Origin: PCC-9228 sp964477525
GTDB taxonomy: Bacteria; Cyanobacteriota; Cyanobacteriia; Cyanobacteriales; PCC-9228
Assembly: GCA_964477525.1 (NCBI GenBank)
Contig: CAYZHY010000043.1
Coordinates: 1-29,249, forward strand
Direction: 5' to 3'
DNA: 29,249 bases
Part shown: one piece after another, positions 1 through 7,339 of the stretch
How the letters are laid out: every line of letters begins with the position of its first letter
Position numbering within the stretch: the first letter of the stretch is position 1
Notes under the pieces: generated by a model
Told to the model about the DNA's origin: nothing
Seen by the model: the letters and a program-made list of their open reading frames with translations, nothing else
Databases searched by the model: none
Program-made: the position numbers and the translations under genes

Positions 1-281
1 ATTGGATGGATAATCGAGGCGTAGGCAAGAAAGAGTTGATGCGGTACAACACCCAGTACACCAGCCAAGAATGTAGCCACTGTGGGCGAATGGCCAAAAA
101 GTCCCTATCCCAACGCACCCATGTTTGCGAATGTGGATGTATCCTCGACCGGGACGAAAATGCCGCCATCAACATTTTGAGAAAAGGATTGAGTACCCCA
201 GGGCATGGGGGAATTCACGCTTGGGGACACGACAACCGCTGTCAGGCAGGCGAGAGCTTGCCTGATAAGTTGTGTGGCTGA
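1..281 (+). CDS. tnpB: TnpB-like RNA-guided nuclease/transposase accessory protein, C-terminal part only
   Basis: About 92 codons of the C-terminus are visible, and the reading frame runs off the left edge of the window. The zinc ribbon is intact: CSHCG, then about 15 residues, then CECG. It is followed by DRDENAAINIL, which matches the final RuvC segment of TnpB (the RuvC-III Asp in DRDxNAAxN). TnpB proteins of IS200/IS605-type elements are RNA-guided DNA nucleases that help retain the element; they are not the transposition enzyme TnpA. The last 30 or so residues after the zinc ribbon are poorly conserved and overlap a stable hairpin, as expected where the guide RNA scaffold overlaps the end of tnpB. 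Whether the full gene is intact, and whether a tnpA is present, cannot be seen. The family call is secure; activity is not. Confidence 0.88.
   Translation, partial: WMDNRGVGKKELMRYNTQYTSQECSHCGRMAKKSLSQRTHVCECGCILDRDENAAINILRKGLSTPGHGGIHAWGHDNRCQAGESLPDKLCG
242..265 (+). ncRNA. Stem-loop in the 3' end of tnpB, candidate part of the omega-RNA scaffold
   Basis: Positions 242-251 pair with 256-265: a 7-bp perfect outer stem (TCAGGCA/TGCCTGA) continued by one G-U wobble and two GC pairs, closed by a GAGA (GNRA) tetraloop at 252-255. It lies inside the last codons of tnpB, the place where guide RNAs of this family overlap the gene. Assigning it to the RNA scaffold is inference from position and stability. 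Confidence 0.5.
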
Positions 282-289
282 ACCAAGAA

Positions 290-319
290 TCCCACGAATA
301 GAATTCGTGGGAGTGTCAA
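290..319 (+). mobile_element. Right end of the IS200/IS605-type element: hairpin plus TCAA
   Basis: A perfect 10-bp stem, TCCCACGAAT (290-299) and ATTCGTGGGA (303-312), with a 3-nt loop lies 8 bp after the tnpB stop. It is followed at 316-319 by TCAA. IS200/IS605 elements end in subterminal hairpins and are cut at short sites such as TCAA, so the element probably ends near 319. Bases just beyond it (from 320) would then be the guide segment of this copy's RNA. The boundary is inferred; the left end lies outside the window. Confidence 0.6.
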
Positions 320-382
320 TCGGCCCTTCGGAGGATAGGGAAAGTATGGTTGGCGTTTTTCAAGTAGGTTGTTCGTTTGTTT

Positions 383-2608
383 ATGAAATTGCCTAATAGG
401 TTGGTTCGACTTTTGGTGCGTTCGTCGCTGGCGGCTTTGGCGATTGCAATTGTTACAAGTGTTTGGCAGGCACCGGTGGTATTAGCACCTCCTGGTGATT
501 GTACTTGGGTGGCGACGGCGGATTTGCCAAGTTTGGCTGAGGTTCGTTCGCTGTCCGAATTGCGGCAGTTGCGCGATCGCGTGGCGCTGGAAAGCCAACG
601 CTGTCAGGCTGCTGTGGATTTATCGTTTTTCTCCGATGCTTACCAACCAGATACCCTCACCCTAAAAAACCAAAACTGGCGTCGCTACCAAAAACAACTC
701 GAGCAACGCTATACCTTAGAAGTAGCGGCACAAAAATCCATGAAAAGTGCCCAAAAGTTCGCAAGCAAAGCCCAACAATGGGAAAATCGTTCCTCTTCCG
801 ATGCCGATACCTGGCGTGCCGCCAAAACGGCTTGGCAAAATGCTGCTAACAAATTAGAAGAAGTTCCTAAAGAATCTTTTCTGGCTTCTCAAGCAAAAGA
901 ACAACGAAAAACCTATCGCCAAAACTATACCCAGGCGACGCAGAAGTTGGAATTAGCACAATTAGCTGAGAAATTTATCCTGTACGCAGATACCAACCGC
1001 GACGGTCAACTGAACGATGAAGATTACGTAGGCAGACAGCGGTGGCAGTGGCAGCAAGGAGCTTTGGTGTTGTTTAATCTAGATGACGATGATGGCAACG
1101 GTCGCTCTGATTGGCAAGACCGTCGGGTCAATGGCGACAAAGATGCGGCGGATTTGGCGTTGGTGAAGTTACGACTAGACCGTCGCTTTCAAGATATGAA
1201 GTTGCGGATGCGAGTGGACGATGGAGCGCGTCGTTATGTAAATTTGTTCCAAAAAACGGCACAGGGTTGGGAATATATAGCAAACGATGGGTCGCAGGAA
1301 ATTAAAACCACACCGGATATTTGGAAATCTGCCAAGCAGAAAAATAATATGGGGGAAATTGTTTTTGGTATCGAAGCCAAACAGTTTGCCCATAAGGATT
1401 GGAATGGTGAAATCTCGATAAAAGCGATCGCATCTCAAAAAGGGAACACCCTAACTGCCGATACGGTGAAGTTTCGGGTTTCTCCATGGATTGTGCGTCC
1501 CAATACGGCACCGGTAAAATCCCTTTTTGTGAGCGATTGGGGACGGCTCAACGATCGCTTTATCAAACAAATCCAAGAAATCGTTCCACCCACCCAAGCC
1601 AGCGTCAAAGCTGTTCGTCGGGGACCCCTGTGGATACAGGATACCATGGAAATTGGTTATTTGCAGTTTCCAACACTTCGGCGTAGCTCAGTGCAAGCTG
1701 TTTCAGATGATAAAAACGTGACTTCTGTGCCCAGCGTTTTGCACGGAAATCGCGGTGCTAATAAAGATAATTTTTCGCGATCGCTGTTAAAATCCAATTT
1801 TGGTTGGTTTAACATTGGCAAACCCCGGAATTTGTTGCCAGGCGATCGCTGGGCTGATTGGTACGGAAATTTAGAAGTTACGCCGCCACTACCAGGTTAT
1901 CCTTTAGGAAGAATTTATTACGGTAATTCTGGCACAGCTACTCTCCATCCCGAAGTGGTGGAATTCTTGAAAGCGCAAGAAATTCAAGGACCACCCGTAG
2001 ACATCGATACTTCTTGGTTGATGATTCGTCACGTAGATGAGGTGATTAGTTTTATTCCCTCGAAGAATGAGAAACCGTTGATGTTGGTGGTATCGCCGGA
2101 AGCTGGTGTCAACTTACTACGCCAGTTACAACGAGAAGGACACGGCAACAAAGCCATCAATCGGGGGTTGAGTACCGCTACAACCGTACAAGGTGCTTTG
2201 AACAACCGTCGTTTGATAGACCACAACTTGCAAATTCAACGCGATCGGATCGATCCGCTAATTTCCAAACTCAAGCGAGAATTTAGCCTCAACGACAATC
2301 AAATTATCCAGATTCCGGCTATGTTTTCCCTCACTGGCTATTCCTGGTGGCCGAATATGGTTAATTCGGTAGCTGTGAACGGTCATTTTCTGGTTGCCGA
2401 CCCCAGAGGACCTATTGTGGGCGATCGCGATGTTACCCAAGATACCTTTCGCAAGTTAGTTTCTAAATCTCCCCTACAAGTGCATTTTCTCGACAACGAC
2501 TACTACCAAGAACTACGTGGCAACGTACACTGTGCAACCAATACCACGCGCACACCTCCAGAGAAACCCTTTTGGAAACAATTGCCCGATCGCCTCAAAA
2601 ATGAATAA
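383..2608 (+). CDS. Secreted protein-arginine deiminase (PAD family) with EF-hand-like loops
   Basis: PAD enzymes convert protein arginine to citrulline, normally in a calcium-dependent way. The 741-residue product has a signal peptide (basic start, hydrophobic stretch, likely cut after VVLA near residue 34), so it should act in the periplasm or outside the cell. The C-terminal catalytic domain carries all expected residues: Asp420 in WIQDTMEIGY, His550 and Asp552 in RHVDEVISF, and Cys717 in VHCATN, matching the Asp/His/Asp/Cys set of animal PADs. Two Asp-rich loops, DTNRDGQLNDED (203-214) and DDDDGNGRSD (234-243), resemble EF-hand or dockerin-type calcium sites. ATG 383 is preferred over the TTG two codons upstream because it directly begins the signal peptide. 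The start lies only about 63 bp after the inferred end of the tnpB element, so its upstream control region may have been replaced. No strong ribosome site is visible. Confidence 0.88.
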   Translation: MKLPNRLVRLLVRSSLAALAIAIVTSVWQAPVVLAPPGDCTWVATADLPSLAEVRSLSELRQLRDRVALESQRCQAAVDLSFFSDAYQPDTLTLKNQNWRRYQKQLEQRYTLEVAAQKSMKSAQKFASKAQQWENRSSSDADTWRAAKTAWQNAANKLEEVPKESFLASQAKEQRKTYRQNYTQATQKLELAQLAEKFILYADTNRDGQLNDEDYVGRQRWQWQQGALVLFNLDDDDGNGRSDWQDRRVNGDKDAADLALVKLRLDRRFQDMKLRMRVDDGARRYVNLFQKTAQGWEYIANDGSQEIKTTPDIWKSAKQKNNMGEIVFGIEAKQFAHKDWNGEISIKAIASQKGNTLTADTVKFRVSPWIVRPNTAPVKSLFVSDWGRLNDRFIKQIQEIVPPTQASVKAVRRGPLWIQDTMEIGYLQFPTLRRSSVQAVSDDKNVTSVPSVLHGNRGANKDNFSRSLLKSNFGWFNIGKPRNLLPGDRWADWYGNLEVTPPLPGYPLGRIYYGNSGTATLHPEVVEFLKAQEIQGPPVDIDTSWLMIRHVDEVISFIPSKNEKPLMLVVSPEAGVNLLRQLQREGHGNKAINRGLSTATTVQGALNNRRLIDHNLQIQRDRIDPLISKLKREFSLNDNQIIQIPAMFSLTGYSWWPNMVNSVAVNGHFLVADPRGPIVGDRDVTQDTFRKLVSKSPLQVHFLDNDYYQELRGNVHCATNTTRTPPEKPFWKQLPDRLKNE

Positions 2609-2684
2609 AGCTAGGGGATATAGATCCAAACTTTTTTAATCAAAGGAAAGCAATCCGATTGCTACAAAACCACAAAAATCTGTA

Positions 2685-2708
2685 GTAGGATAGGCATTGC
2701 CCACTACT
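2685..2708. repeat. Dispersed short palindromic repeat, copy 1
   Basis: This copy and 19681-19705 share the consensus GTAGGATRGGMATTGCCCAC, differing at two of 20 positions, and both are followed by more or less complementary bases that close a stem. Both lie shortly after genes. It resembles the small intergenic palindromes common in cyanobacteria. The function is unknown. Confidence 0.55.
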
Positions 2709-2778
2709 CAAGTAAAATTAGATCGTAGTTGGCCATGGCTATTTATATTGCATCTGAAAATGCTATAGTTTTTTTTTA

Positions 2779-2946
2779 TAAAACTTGGCTCTTCCGAACT
2801 TACTGTGTCAAAAATAGCTAAATTTCCCACTATAAGTCACTTTCAGTCTAAACTGTCAAGAACTGGTAGTAAATCGCTAAATCCATTGTCATATCTAGAT
2901 CGTAGTTTGATTCCCTACACCACAAGTTCGGAAGACCCTAAAACTT
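2779..2946. mobile_element. MITE with ISL3-like ends and a perfect 8-bp target site duplication
   Basis: The element spans 2787-2938 (152 bp). Its left end GGCTCTTCCGAACTT (2787-2801) and the reverse complement of its right end, GGGTCTTCCGAACTT (from 2924-2938), match at 14 of 15 positions. The flanks 2779-2786 and 2939-2946 are both TAAAACTT, a perfect 8-bp direct repeat. Ends starting GGCTCTT and 8-bp duplications are typical of the ISL3 family. The interior has no transposase, so it would be moved in trans. The clean duplication points to a fairly recent insertion. Structure is seen directly; the ISL3 link is inferred from the ends and duplication length. Confidence 0.85.
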
Positions 2947-2996
2947 TCCAATTGTCAAATTATCAAACACCTATATCAGGACTAATTCATACTAAC

Positions 2997-3046
2997 AATT
3001 AGAGAAAAACACCTCCCAGCAACAAAATTTGAGGTTTTCTCTAATT
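2997..3046. repeat. Long imperfect palindrome / stem-loop
   Basis: A 12-bp perfect stem (2997-3008 with 3035-3046, AATTAGAGAAAA/TTTTCTCTAATT) continues, after a 3-nt bulge, into CCTC (3012-3015) paired with GAGG (3031-3034), leaving a 15-nt loop. No T-run follows on either strand, so it is not a standard intrinsic terminator. It starts about 50 bp after the MITE duplication. Confidence 0.6.
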
Positions 3047-3321
3047 TAGATCGTGCATTTGCTCGATTCCTGGTCGATCCCTCCCTATAGACAACGCGAT
3101 CTTATTGTTGTACGATTGGGAAAAATATCTACTATACTCGCTGGCAAACTTTAGAGAAGGAAATTGCGTTGGTACGAGCATTTTTTGCTTGGTAGTTGGA
3201 CAGATCTTAAGGTTCCAGCGACTTGTATCCAGCCTTTGTTATGGCAAAGAATATTTGTCTACCATCAAAAAACAAATTTACGGACATCTATTTTTTAGAC
3301 CTTATATCAAAATAAGTTCTT

Positions 3322-4206
3322 ATGCAGATGCAATTGAAAGCAACTAAGGGCAAACGCCTGGGCATCCAACCTTGGATTTACGGTATAGCCATGGTAACGG
3401 GAACCACCATCCTGTTCCCCCAGGAATCTCAGGCAGCTGTCCTATACAACGATCTTTACAACCATTTCAATCCTGACTCATCCCTCGTCAAAGACGGGCA
3501 AAATCCACCTGATGATGTAGCTAGTTGGGCTTATTTTGCCAACCAAGCAGATAGTTTCGGTGGAGTTATTGGCTTTGATGCATCCAGCAACAGACTAGAT
3601 TCCTTTTCTGTCATTATGTCGAATTGGTACGGCTGGGATCCAGATGGAGGCGTTGGTATTGAAACTCCTAGCTACGAAACCAACCTGACTCTGAAACTAT
3701 ATGAAGTGGATCGTAGTGGCGATGCCCCAGCACCGGGTGCTCCCATCACCCAAGATACTGAATCCCATGAAATTGCTGGCAGACAACTTCCTACTGATTC
3801 CAATGCTTCTTTCGCCGATCGCGGTGGCACAGATTCCTTAGTTGATTGGGATTTGGATGGTGTACGTGTCGGCAAAGAAATTTTATTTATGGTTCAAGTA
3901 GACGCACTCGTTGGTGCCATAAGTGAAAACCCACCTAGCAACGAAGCTTTGCAGTCGCTGAATATCGCCGCCGCTGCCACTGGTAACAATCCTGATGTTA
4001 CGGCTGGTGTTGACACCGATGAAGGGGTTTACTGGCGTAGCGATGCCAATACTGATGGCGATATCTCAAGATTCGTGGCAGGTCAGGTTTTGGCGCAAGC
4101 TTCTGGTTCTGCTGTTGATATTCCAGAACCGTCTGCAATTTTTGGATTGAGTGCTATTGGTTTGAGTTGGTTGGCTTGGCGGCGACGGTTTGAGGAACAT
4201 GTCTGA
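3322..4206 (+). CDS. PEP-CTERM sorted exported protein
   Basis: The 294-residue protein has an N-terminal signal peptide (hydrophobic segment near residues 18-34, probable cut after SQA near residue 38). Its C-terminal sorting signal has the PEP-CTERM layout: IPEPS at about 267-271, a hydrophobic span (FGLSAIGLSWLAW), then RRR and a short tail. Such proteins are exported and processed at the PEP motif by an exosortase, commonly for surface or matrix display. The middle is acidic, rich in Asp, Asn and Gly, and looks like a secreted beta-rich domain; I recognise no specific domain. ATG 3322 is used; the second ATG two codons on is equally possible. No exosortase or other PEP-CTERM gene is nearby, which is usual for this class. 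Confidence 0.85.
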   Translation: MQMQLKATKGKRLGIQPWIYGIAMVTGTTILFPQESQAAVLYNDLYNHFNPDSSLVKDGQNPPDDVASWAYFANQADSFGGVIGFDASSNRLDSFSVIMSNWYGWDPDGGVGIETPSYETNLTLKLYEVDRSGDAPAPGAPITQDTESHEIAGRQLPTDSNASFADRGGTDSLVDWDLDGVRVGKEILFMVQVDALVGAISENPPSNEALQSLNIAAAATGNNPDVTAGVDTDEGVYWRSDANTDGDISRFVAGQVLAQASGSAVDIPEPSAIFGLSAIGLSWLAWRRRFEEHV

Positions 4207-4303
4207 TACGATTTCTATTAATTTACGCAAGATATAAAAGATAAGACCTCTCTTAAATAAAGGGATTTCGGGAGAGCGAAAGCAAGGATTCTATTTTAGA
4301 AAT

Positions 4304-4638
4304 TTATGAGTCGTTCTCTGGAATATCAAACAGGGAGATTTGCTGGCTATCTGGTTCTAAAGTAAATGGTTTTTTATCCCAAAGAACCAANNNNNNNNNN
4401 NNNNNNNNNNNNNNNNNNNNNNNNNNNNNNNNNNNNNNNNNNNNNNNNNNNNNNNNNNNNNNNNNNNNNNNNNNNNNNNNNNNNNNNNNNTTTGTAGTTC
4501 GTTGAAAACCAAAATATCGATTCTTCGGTTTTTGCCAATAATCGTTTTCCCCAGTTCTACTTCCAGGTAGACTTTGATGCCCCTATTCTCAAAGTTGTAA
4601 AGAATATAAGATGCTATGCGCTTTTGATACTCTTTTCC
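4304..4638 (-). pseudogene. Gap-broken, probably 5'-truncated PD-(D/E)XK nuclease-like protein
   Basis: On the minus strand, 4492-4638 reads as an open segment beginning GKEYQKRIASYIL and ending GKNRRIDILVFNELQ, just before the gap. After the gap, 4304-4390 reads LVLWDKKPFTLEP and a short tail to a TAA stop at 4304-4306. The RRIDILVF part fits the first acidic position of PD-(D/E)XK nucleases; the expected ExK segment would lie in the gap. The frame is closed by a TAA directly before GKEY (4639-4641), and no ATG or GTG start lies in the open part. A nearby ATG (RC of the CAT at 4642-4644) is in another frame. The gene is therefore either frameshifted or truncated at its 5' end. The true gap size is unknown, so intactness in the middle cannot be judged. 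The family call is tentative. Confidence 0.5.
4391..4490. other. Assembly gap of 100 N
   Basis: Exactly 100 N, the usual placeholder for a gap of unknown length. The flanks share no overlap. It interrupts the minus-strand nuclease-like gene. Confidence 0.97.
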
Positions 4639-4729
4639 TTACATACCATAAAAAATCTATTTTGTCAAGAGATTCAACTTAAATCCCAGCAATTCTATCC
4701 TTGTCTCCTTTCCACGGTTAATCTATGGC

Positions 4730-6589
4730 ATGATGAAGGTTGTCGTTCGGCGGAACCTGATGTTGCGCGGTTTGTTCAAAAATCCTTGGTTACGATTTGC
4801 TATTGCAGTGGCGATCGCATTTTTCGCCATTAGCCTCATTTTAACTCTCAATCGATACTATAGTTTCTTCGCCTCCTACGACCAGGGCATATTCCACCAA
4901 GTCTTCTGGAACAACGCTCACGGTCGTTGGTTTCAAAGTTCCCTTTCTTCCACCCTTTCCACCGATGTGGTCCATGCCGGCGAAGTTCCCGACGTTACCT
5001 ATCGCCGTTTGGGACAGCATTTTACCCCCGCTTTGCTATTGTGGTTGCCCATATACCTCTTATTTCCCTCACCAGCAACTTTAACCATCATCCAAGTATC
5101 GGTAGTCACAGCAGCGGGAATTGTTCTGTACTTCCTGGCGCGTCAATACCTACAACCCCCTGTATCCGCCTTCATTACCGCTAGTTTTTACAGTGCCAAT
5201 GCCGTCATTGGTCCGACTTGGTCCAACTTCCACGACCTTTCCCAGGTTCCTTTGTATTGCTTCACTTTACTGCTAGCCATGGAAAAACGCTGGTGGTGGC
5301 TGTTTGGACTGATGGCTATCTTGCTGCTGGCAGTACGGGAAGACACTGGCATTACCCTATTCGGCATTGGTGTCTACATGGTATTGAGCAATCGCTTTCC
5401 CCGTATTGGATTGGGGGTTTGTACCTTAAGTTTTCTCTATGTCGTGGTGGTGACCAATGTCGTGATGTTGCAGTTTTCTGAAGATATGCTGCGACGCTTT
5501 CCTATCGAACGATTCGGACAATTTGCGCCGGAACAAGAAGAGGAAGTCTCGACATTGGAACTCCTCTGGAACATGATTTCCAAACCTTGGCAACTGATGG
5601 AAGCGTTGTTTCGCGAACCGTTAACCAAACTTGGCTATTTGTTTGGTCAGTTGCTGCCTTTTGCCTTTATACCGCTGTTGTCGGGGGCAGCTTGGGCAAT
5701 TGCTGGATTTCCCCTGCTGAAAATTTTCCTGCAACGGGGGGATTCGGCTTTGGTGATTAGTCTGCGTTATGCGATTGGGGTGGTACCGGGATTGGCTTAC
5801 GGAACCATTCGATGGTGGCGAGAGCGAGAAGAGTTATTGTTTTATCCGGTGTCTTCAGTTGTTAAATATGTGGCTGTGGAATTTCAAGAAAAGGCTGGTC
5901 ACTGGAGGCGCCATCGAAACAAACAGGCATTTGACCTCGCTCACCACAAGTTGCCGGATTCAACATCACTCCCTGCAAAACCAAAATCCCAGAGAGGTTT
6001 TACCCTCAAGCGTTTTTGGATTGCTTGTATGTTGGTTTCGGTTTTGCTGTCGGTGACAGCGAGTCCCAGTCGGACTTTATATTTCTTAATACCTGATTCG
6101 TTCGATCCGTGGGTGTACGTATCGCTACCCCGTCAGTGGCAACATGCCGGCCACATTCGTTCCTTGATTTCCGAAATTCCTGAAGATGCCAGCGTTGCCG
6201 CTACGACGTACATTGTTCCCCCGTTGTCTGGCAGGCGGGAAATTATTCGTTTTCCGGCTTTGAAGTTGCGCAACGATGCGCGAGATGTTATTTGGGTAGA
6301 TTATGCGATCGCCGATCTATGGCGGCTACAAACTTATATGCCAGCTTTTGACAACGACGGCATACGCTTGTGCGGCATGATTCCGCGTATCGATTCCCTT
6401 CTAGCTTCCGGAAAATATGGTCTTACGAATATTAGCGATGGGGTCGTGTTACTGCAAAAAGATAAGGCATCCGACTCCGAAGCTGTCCAAAAGTGGCAAC
6501 AATATCGCTCTGTATTGGTGCAGGATTTGCAAAAATGGAGCGAACAGGATGACGATGAAGCCTGCAAGATTCCATCGATTCAGCCTTAG
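4730..6589 (+). CDS. DUF2079 polytopic membrane protein (GT-C-like)
   Basis: The 619-residue protein fits the DUF2079 family of predicted membrane proteins, thought to resemble GT-C glycosyltransferases that use lipid-linked sugars; no activity is established here. The family signature is visible: SYDQGIFHQ with Asp51 in the first extracytoplasmic loop after the first membrane helix (about 21-41), then LGQHFTP (His97), WSNFHD (His168) and VREDTGI (203-209). Roughly eight to ten hydrophobic helices follow through residue 370, a basic loop lies near 390-420, another helix near 430-445, and a soluble C-terminal domain of about 170 residues completes the protein. ATG 4730 is followed by a second ATG, either of which may be used. 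It is convergent with the RRM gene, with a shared hairpin between them. Confidence 0.85.
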   Translation: MMKVVVRRNLMLRGLFKNPWLRFAIAVAIAFFAISLILTLNRYYSFFASYDQGIFHQVFWNNAHGRWFQSSLSSTLSTDVVHAGEVPDVTYRRLGQHFTPALLLWLPIYLLFPSPATLTIIQVSVVTAAGIVLYFLARQYLQPPVSAFITASFYSANAVIGPTWSNFHDLSQVPLYCFTLLLAMEKRWWWLFGLMAILLLAVREDTGITLFGIGVYMVLSNRFPRIGLGVCTLSFLYVVVVTNVVMLQFSEDMLRRFPIERFGQFAPEQEEEVSTLELLWNMISKPWQLMEALFREPLTKLGYLFGQLLPFAFIPLLSGAAWAIAGFPLLKIFLQRGDSALVISLRYAIGVVPGLAYGTIRWWREREELLFYPVSSVVKYVAVEFQEKAGHWRRHRNKQAFDLAHHKLPDSTSLPAKPKSQRGFTLKRFWIACMLVSVLLSVTASPSRTLYFLIPDSFDPWVYVSLPRQWQHAGHIRSLISEIPEDASVAATTYIVPPLSGRREIIRFPALKLRNDARDVIWVDYAIADLWRLQTYMPAFDNDGIRLCGMIPRIDSLLASGKYGLTNISDGVVLLQKDKASDSEAVQKWQQYRSVLVQDLQKWSEQDDDEACKIPSIQP

Positions 6590-6645
6590 CAGCTGTTTAA
6601 ACGCACTTGATGGCACCTAACTCTGTTACTAATCTAGGAGGAAAA

Positions 6646-6697
6646 CCACCATAGGAAGCAAGAGAATCTTTTCCATCTCTTCCCATGGTGGCCTTTT
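6646..6697. terminator. Bidirectional terminator between convergent genes
   Basis: CCACCAT (6646-6652) pairs with ATGGTGG (6685-6691). GG (6654-6655) pairs with CC (6682-6683), and AAGAGA (6660-6665) pairs with TCTCTT (6676-6681). On the plus strand the stem is followed by CCTTTT. It lies between the DUF2079 and RRM gene stops and could serve both. Confidence 0.65.
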
Positions 6698-6729
6698 CAA
6701 TAGTTGCTACAAACGGCCAAGCTACAAAG

Positions 6730-7236
6730 TTAGTTTTCTGCGGTAGCCAGCATTTGCTTGAGTTTTTCCAGTTCTTCGGCCCAGCGAGGATCGGGTTGTA
6801 CTTTCTCGGGAGGACCGCCCTGGGCATTGCCACCGCCACCGGCGCGGCGATTTTTGCCTTTCCCACCTTTATTGGACTTCTGCTGTTTGGCTGCTGGCTT
6901 GGCTTCTTTTTCTTTCTCTTTCTCTTTCTCTTTCTCCCCTTCAGAACTTTTATTGTTCTCGTTATCTTTTTCGTTATTGCTTTTCGTACGAGGTTGGGCT
7001 TTTTCGATTTTCAGGGGATTGTCTTTGAACATGTAGCCGTTGAATTTCTCAATGATTTCATCGGCGCTTTCTTCGTTTTTGACAGTTAAAAAGCCAAACC
7101 CACGGCATTTGCCAGTTTTGCGCTGTTTAATGATTTTGGTGGAAATGACGTTGCTTTCTTCAGCAAAGACGTTTTGCAGTTCTTGACGGTCGAGAACTTC
7201 TTTGGGGAGATTGCCTACATAAAGTCGAACGGACAT
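6730..7236 (-). CDS. RRM-type RNA-binding protein with charged and glycine-rich tail
   Basis: A single RNA recognition motif fills residues 1-80: RNP2 is LYVGNL (5-10) and RNP1 is KCRGFGFL (43-50), with the aromatic residues needed to stack on RNA. Cyanobacterial Rbp proteins of this type bind RNA and are often cold- or stress-regulated; some help localise photosynthesis mRNAs. Unlike the shortest Rbp proteins this one is 168 residues. A Lys/Glu repeat (EKEKEKEKEKE near 101-111) is followed by a Lys/Gly-rich stretch and a final predicted helix (about 149-168) beginning DPRWAEELEKL. The start is secure: GAGGAGG lies 7 nt before the ATG. The gene appears monocistronic, with a terminator hairpin downstream. 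Confidence 0.93.
   Translation of the reverse strand: MSVRLYVGNLPKEVLDRQELQNVFAEESNVISTKIIKQRKTGKCRGFGFLTVKNEESADEIIEKFNGYMFKDNPLKIEKAQPRTKSNNEKDNENNKSSEGEKEKEKEKEKEAKPAAKQQKSNKGGKGKNRRAGGGGNAQGGPPEKVQPDPRWAEELEKLKQMLATAEN
6913..6936 (-). repeat. Hexanucleotide tandem repeat coding for Lys-Glu
   Basis: Four perfect copies of TTTCTC on the plus strand (GAGAAA in the gene sense) encode the alternating Glu-Lys run of the RRM protein. Copy-number changes would keep the frame and alter only the length of the charged linker. Confidence 0.85.
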
Positions 7237-7243
7237 ACAAATA

Positions 7244-7250
7244 CCTCCTC
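7244..7250 (-). promoter_or_regulatory. Strong Shine-Dalgarno of the RRM gene
   Basis: GAGGAGG on the minus strand, 7 nt before ATG 7236. It fixes the start codon and suggests efficient translation. Confidence 0.85.
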
Positions 7251-7339
7251 AATTGGATTTTTATCGACAAAAGCAATAAGTTTGTATGGGATGTTGCATC
7301 TAGCTAGACCGATTTTTACCGAACAGAACTTGTTAAACC

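Larger units (their letters stand above)
2609..3321. other. Intergenic region of about 710 bp without a credible gene
   Basis: The region is AT-rich. It holds a small dispersed palindrome (2685), a MITE with target duplication (2779-2946) and a strong stem-loop (2997-3046), each listed separately. Short ORFs at 2805-3002 and 3105-3347 have no recognisable features: the first mostly reads through the MITE, and the second overlaps the start of the next gene in another frame. Nothing clear is seen in 3047-3321; the promoter of the PEP-CTERM gene should be here but no convincing -35/-10 pair stands out. Confidence 0.7.

Noticed and set aside
383..2608. Agmatine deiminase or peptidylarginine deiminase of the Porphyromonas type
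   Set aside because: Motifs WIQDTMEIGY, RHVDEVISF and VHCATN match the animal-type PAD catalytic domain, and the long N-terminal part does not fit agmatine deiminases.
2805..3002. 65-codon ORF on the plus strand
   Set aside because: It mostly reads through the MITE and its right terminal repeat; no protein features.
6758..7089. Phe/Leu- and Ser-rich plus-strand ORFs opposite the RRM gene
   Set aside because: They are shadows created by the GAGAAA repeat and Lys/Gly-rich codons of the real minus-strand gene.
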